Source: Methanomicrobiales archaeon (GTDB lineage: Archaea > Halobacteriota > Methanomicrobia > Methanomicrobiales > Methanoculleaceae). Taken from it: a stretch of 6,299 bases of DNA. The DNA is taken from contig JAGVUK010000326.1 in NCBI GenBank assembly GCA_019136335.1, positions 1-6,299 on the forward strand, given 5' to 3'. Below the pieces are notes generated by a model, which had not been told where the DNA came from, made no database searches, and saw nothing but the letters and a program-made list of their open reading frames with translations. The first letter of the stretch is position 1; each line of letters begins with the position of its first letter. The position numbers and the translations under genes are program-made. Positions 5,887 through 6,299 of the stretch are shown here, one piece after another.

Positions 5887-6299
5887 ATGAACCTGACGAA
5901 TCTCTCCCTCAGCCTCGCCATCGCTGCGCTGCTTGCGGCGGTGCTCGCCGCAGGATGCGCCGGCAGTCTCCTCTCAACGGGCGGGAACAGCACCCCGGCA
6001 CCGCCGGACGGCGCTGTCGTCCTCCCGGCCCCCCGTCCCGAAAGCAGCACCTCCGTTGAGGAGGCGCTCCGGGAGCGGCGTTCTGTCCGGGCCTACGCCG
6101 AAGTGCCGCTCATGCTTGCCGACGTCGGGCAGGTCCTCTGGGCGGCGCAGGGGGTCACGGATGAGCGGGGTTACCGAACCGCCCCCTCCGCCGGCGCCCT
6201 CTACCCCCTGGAGGTCTACGTCGTCGCGGGCAACGTCGCGGACTTTGAACCGGGGATCTACCACTACCGGCCCGGGGACCACCTGCTCGTCCGGGTCAG
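5887..6299 (+). CDS. SagB-type nitroreductase-like flavoprotein with lipoprotein-like N-terminus, 3' end off window
   Basis: The frame is open from ATG 5887 to the window end (137 codons visible). After residue about 55 it shows the SagB/ThcOx branch of the nitroreductase family, FMN proteins that oxidise or reduce small molecules. The marks are SVEEALRERRSVRAYAEVPL, then VGQVLWAAQGVT, YRTAPSAGALYPLEVYVV and PGIYHYRPGD. Residues 1-24 are a hydrophobic run ending in LAAGC, a lipobox-like sequence with C24 as the possible lipid-bearing cysteine, followed by a Ser/Thr/Pro-rich linker. That suggests anchoring on the outer face of the membrane. The n-region has no Lys or Arg, which is unusual for a signal peptide. 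No strong ribosome site precedes the ATG, and no other in-frame ATG or GTG lies between it and the MFS stop. It is not part of an azole-peptide cluster as far as the window shows. Family firm, export likely, substrate unknown. Confidence 0.85.
   Translation, partial: MNLTNLSLSLAIAALLAAVLAAGCAGSLLSTGGNSTPAPPDGAVVLPAPRPESSTSVEEALRERRSVRAYAEVPLMLADVGQVLWAAQGVTDERGYRTAPSAGALYPLEVYVVAGNVADFEPGIYHYRPGDHLLVRV

Overview
The window reads as a piece of a G+C-rich archaeal chromosome, most likely a methanogen of the Methanomicrobiales (Methanoculleus-like). The evidence is: archaeal TATA boxes (CCTATATA, CTTTATAT, TTTTTATA) at plausible distances upstream of genes; Shine-Dalgarno sites of the GGAGGTGA type; an iron-sulfur 2-oxoacid:acceptor oxidoreductase of the type common in anaerobic archaea; and strong G/C bias at third codon positions. 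The genus is an inference from overall character, not from a marker gene. All genes found are on the + strand.

Layout: (1) 1-543, the 3' end of an extended-SDR NAD-dependent nucleotide-sugar epimerase/dehydratase, cut by the window edge. (2) 544-644, a short gap with two GC-only inverted repeats and then a TATA box. (3) 645-3184, a two-gene operon for a 2-oxoacid:acceptor (ferredoxin) oxidoreductase. It has a fused gamma-alpha subunit (552 aa) and a TPP/[4Fe-4S] beta subunit (294 aa), joined by an ATGA overlap with a strong internal ribosome binding site. (4) 3185-3294, a leader with a TATA box and three tandem GC-only palindromes. (5) 3295-4203, a classical SDR close to the glucose 1-dehydrogenase group, with an unusual C-terminal extension that runs into a terminator-like hairpin. 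(6) 4204-4351, an AT-rich island (T-tract plus TATA box), a leader hairpin, and a 13-codon upstream ORF overlapping the next start. (7) 4352-5830, a 12-helix MFS transporter. (8) 5887-6299, the 5' part of a SagB-type nitroreductase-like flavoprotein with a lipoprotein-like N-terminus, cut by the window edge.

The only clear functional unit is the oxidoreductase pair, which would make or use acyl-CoA while exchanging electrons with ferredoxin. The epimerase fragment, SDR, MFS transporter and nitroreductase appear to be separate transcription units, because a promoter-like element or structured gap lies before most of them. No mobile element, CRISPR array, rRNA or tRNA gene was seen. I found no convincing new multi-gene system. 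The best leads are the overlapping upstream ORF before the transporter, the palindrome cluster in the SDR leader, the SDR tail that overruns a terminator-like hairpin, and the apparently exported SagB-type flavoprotein.
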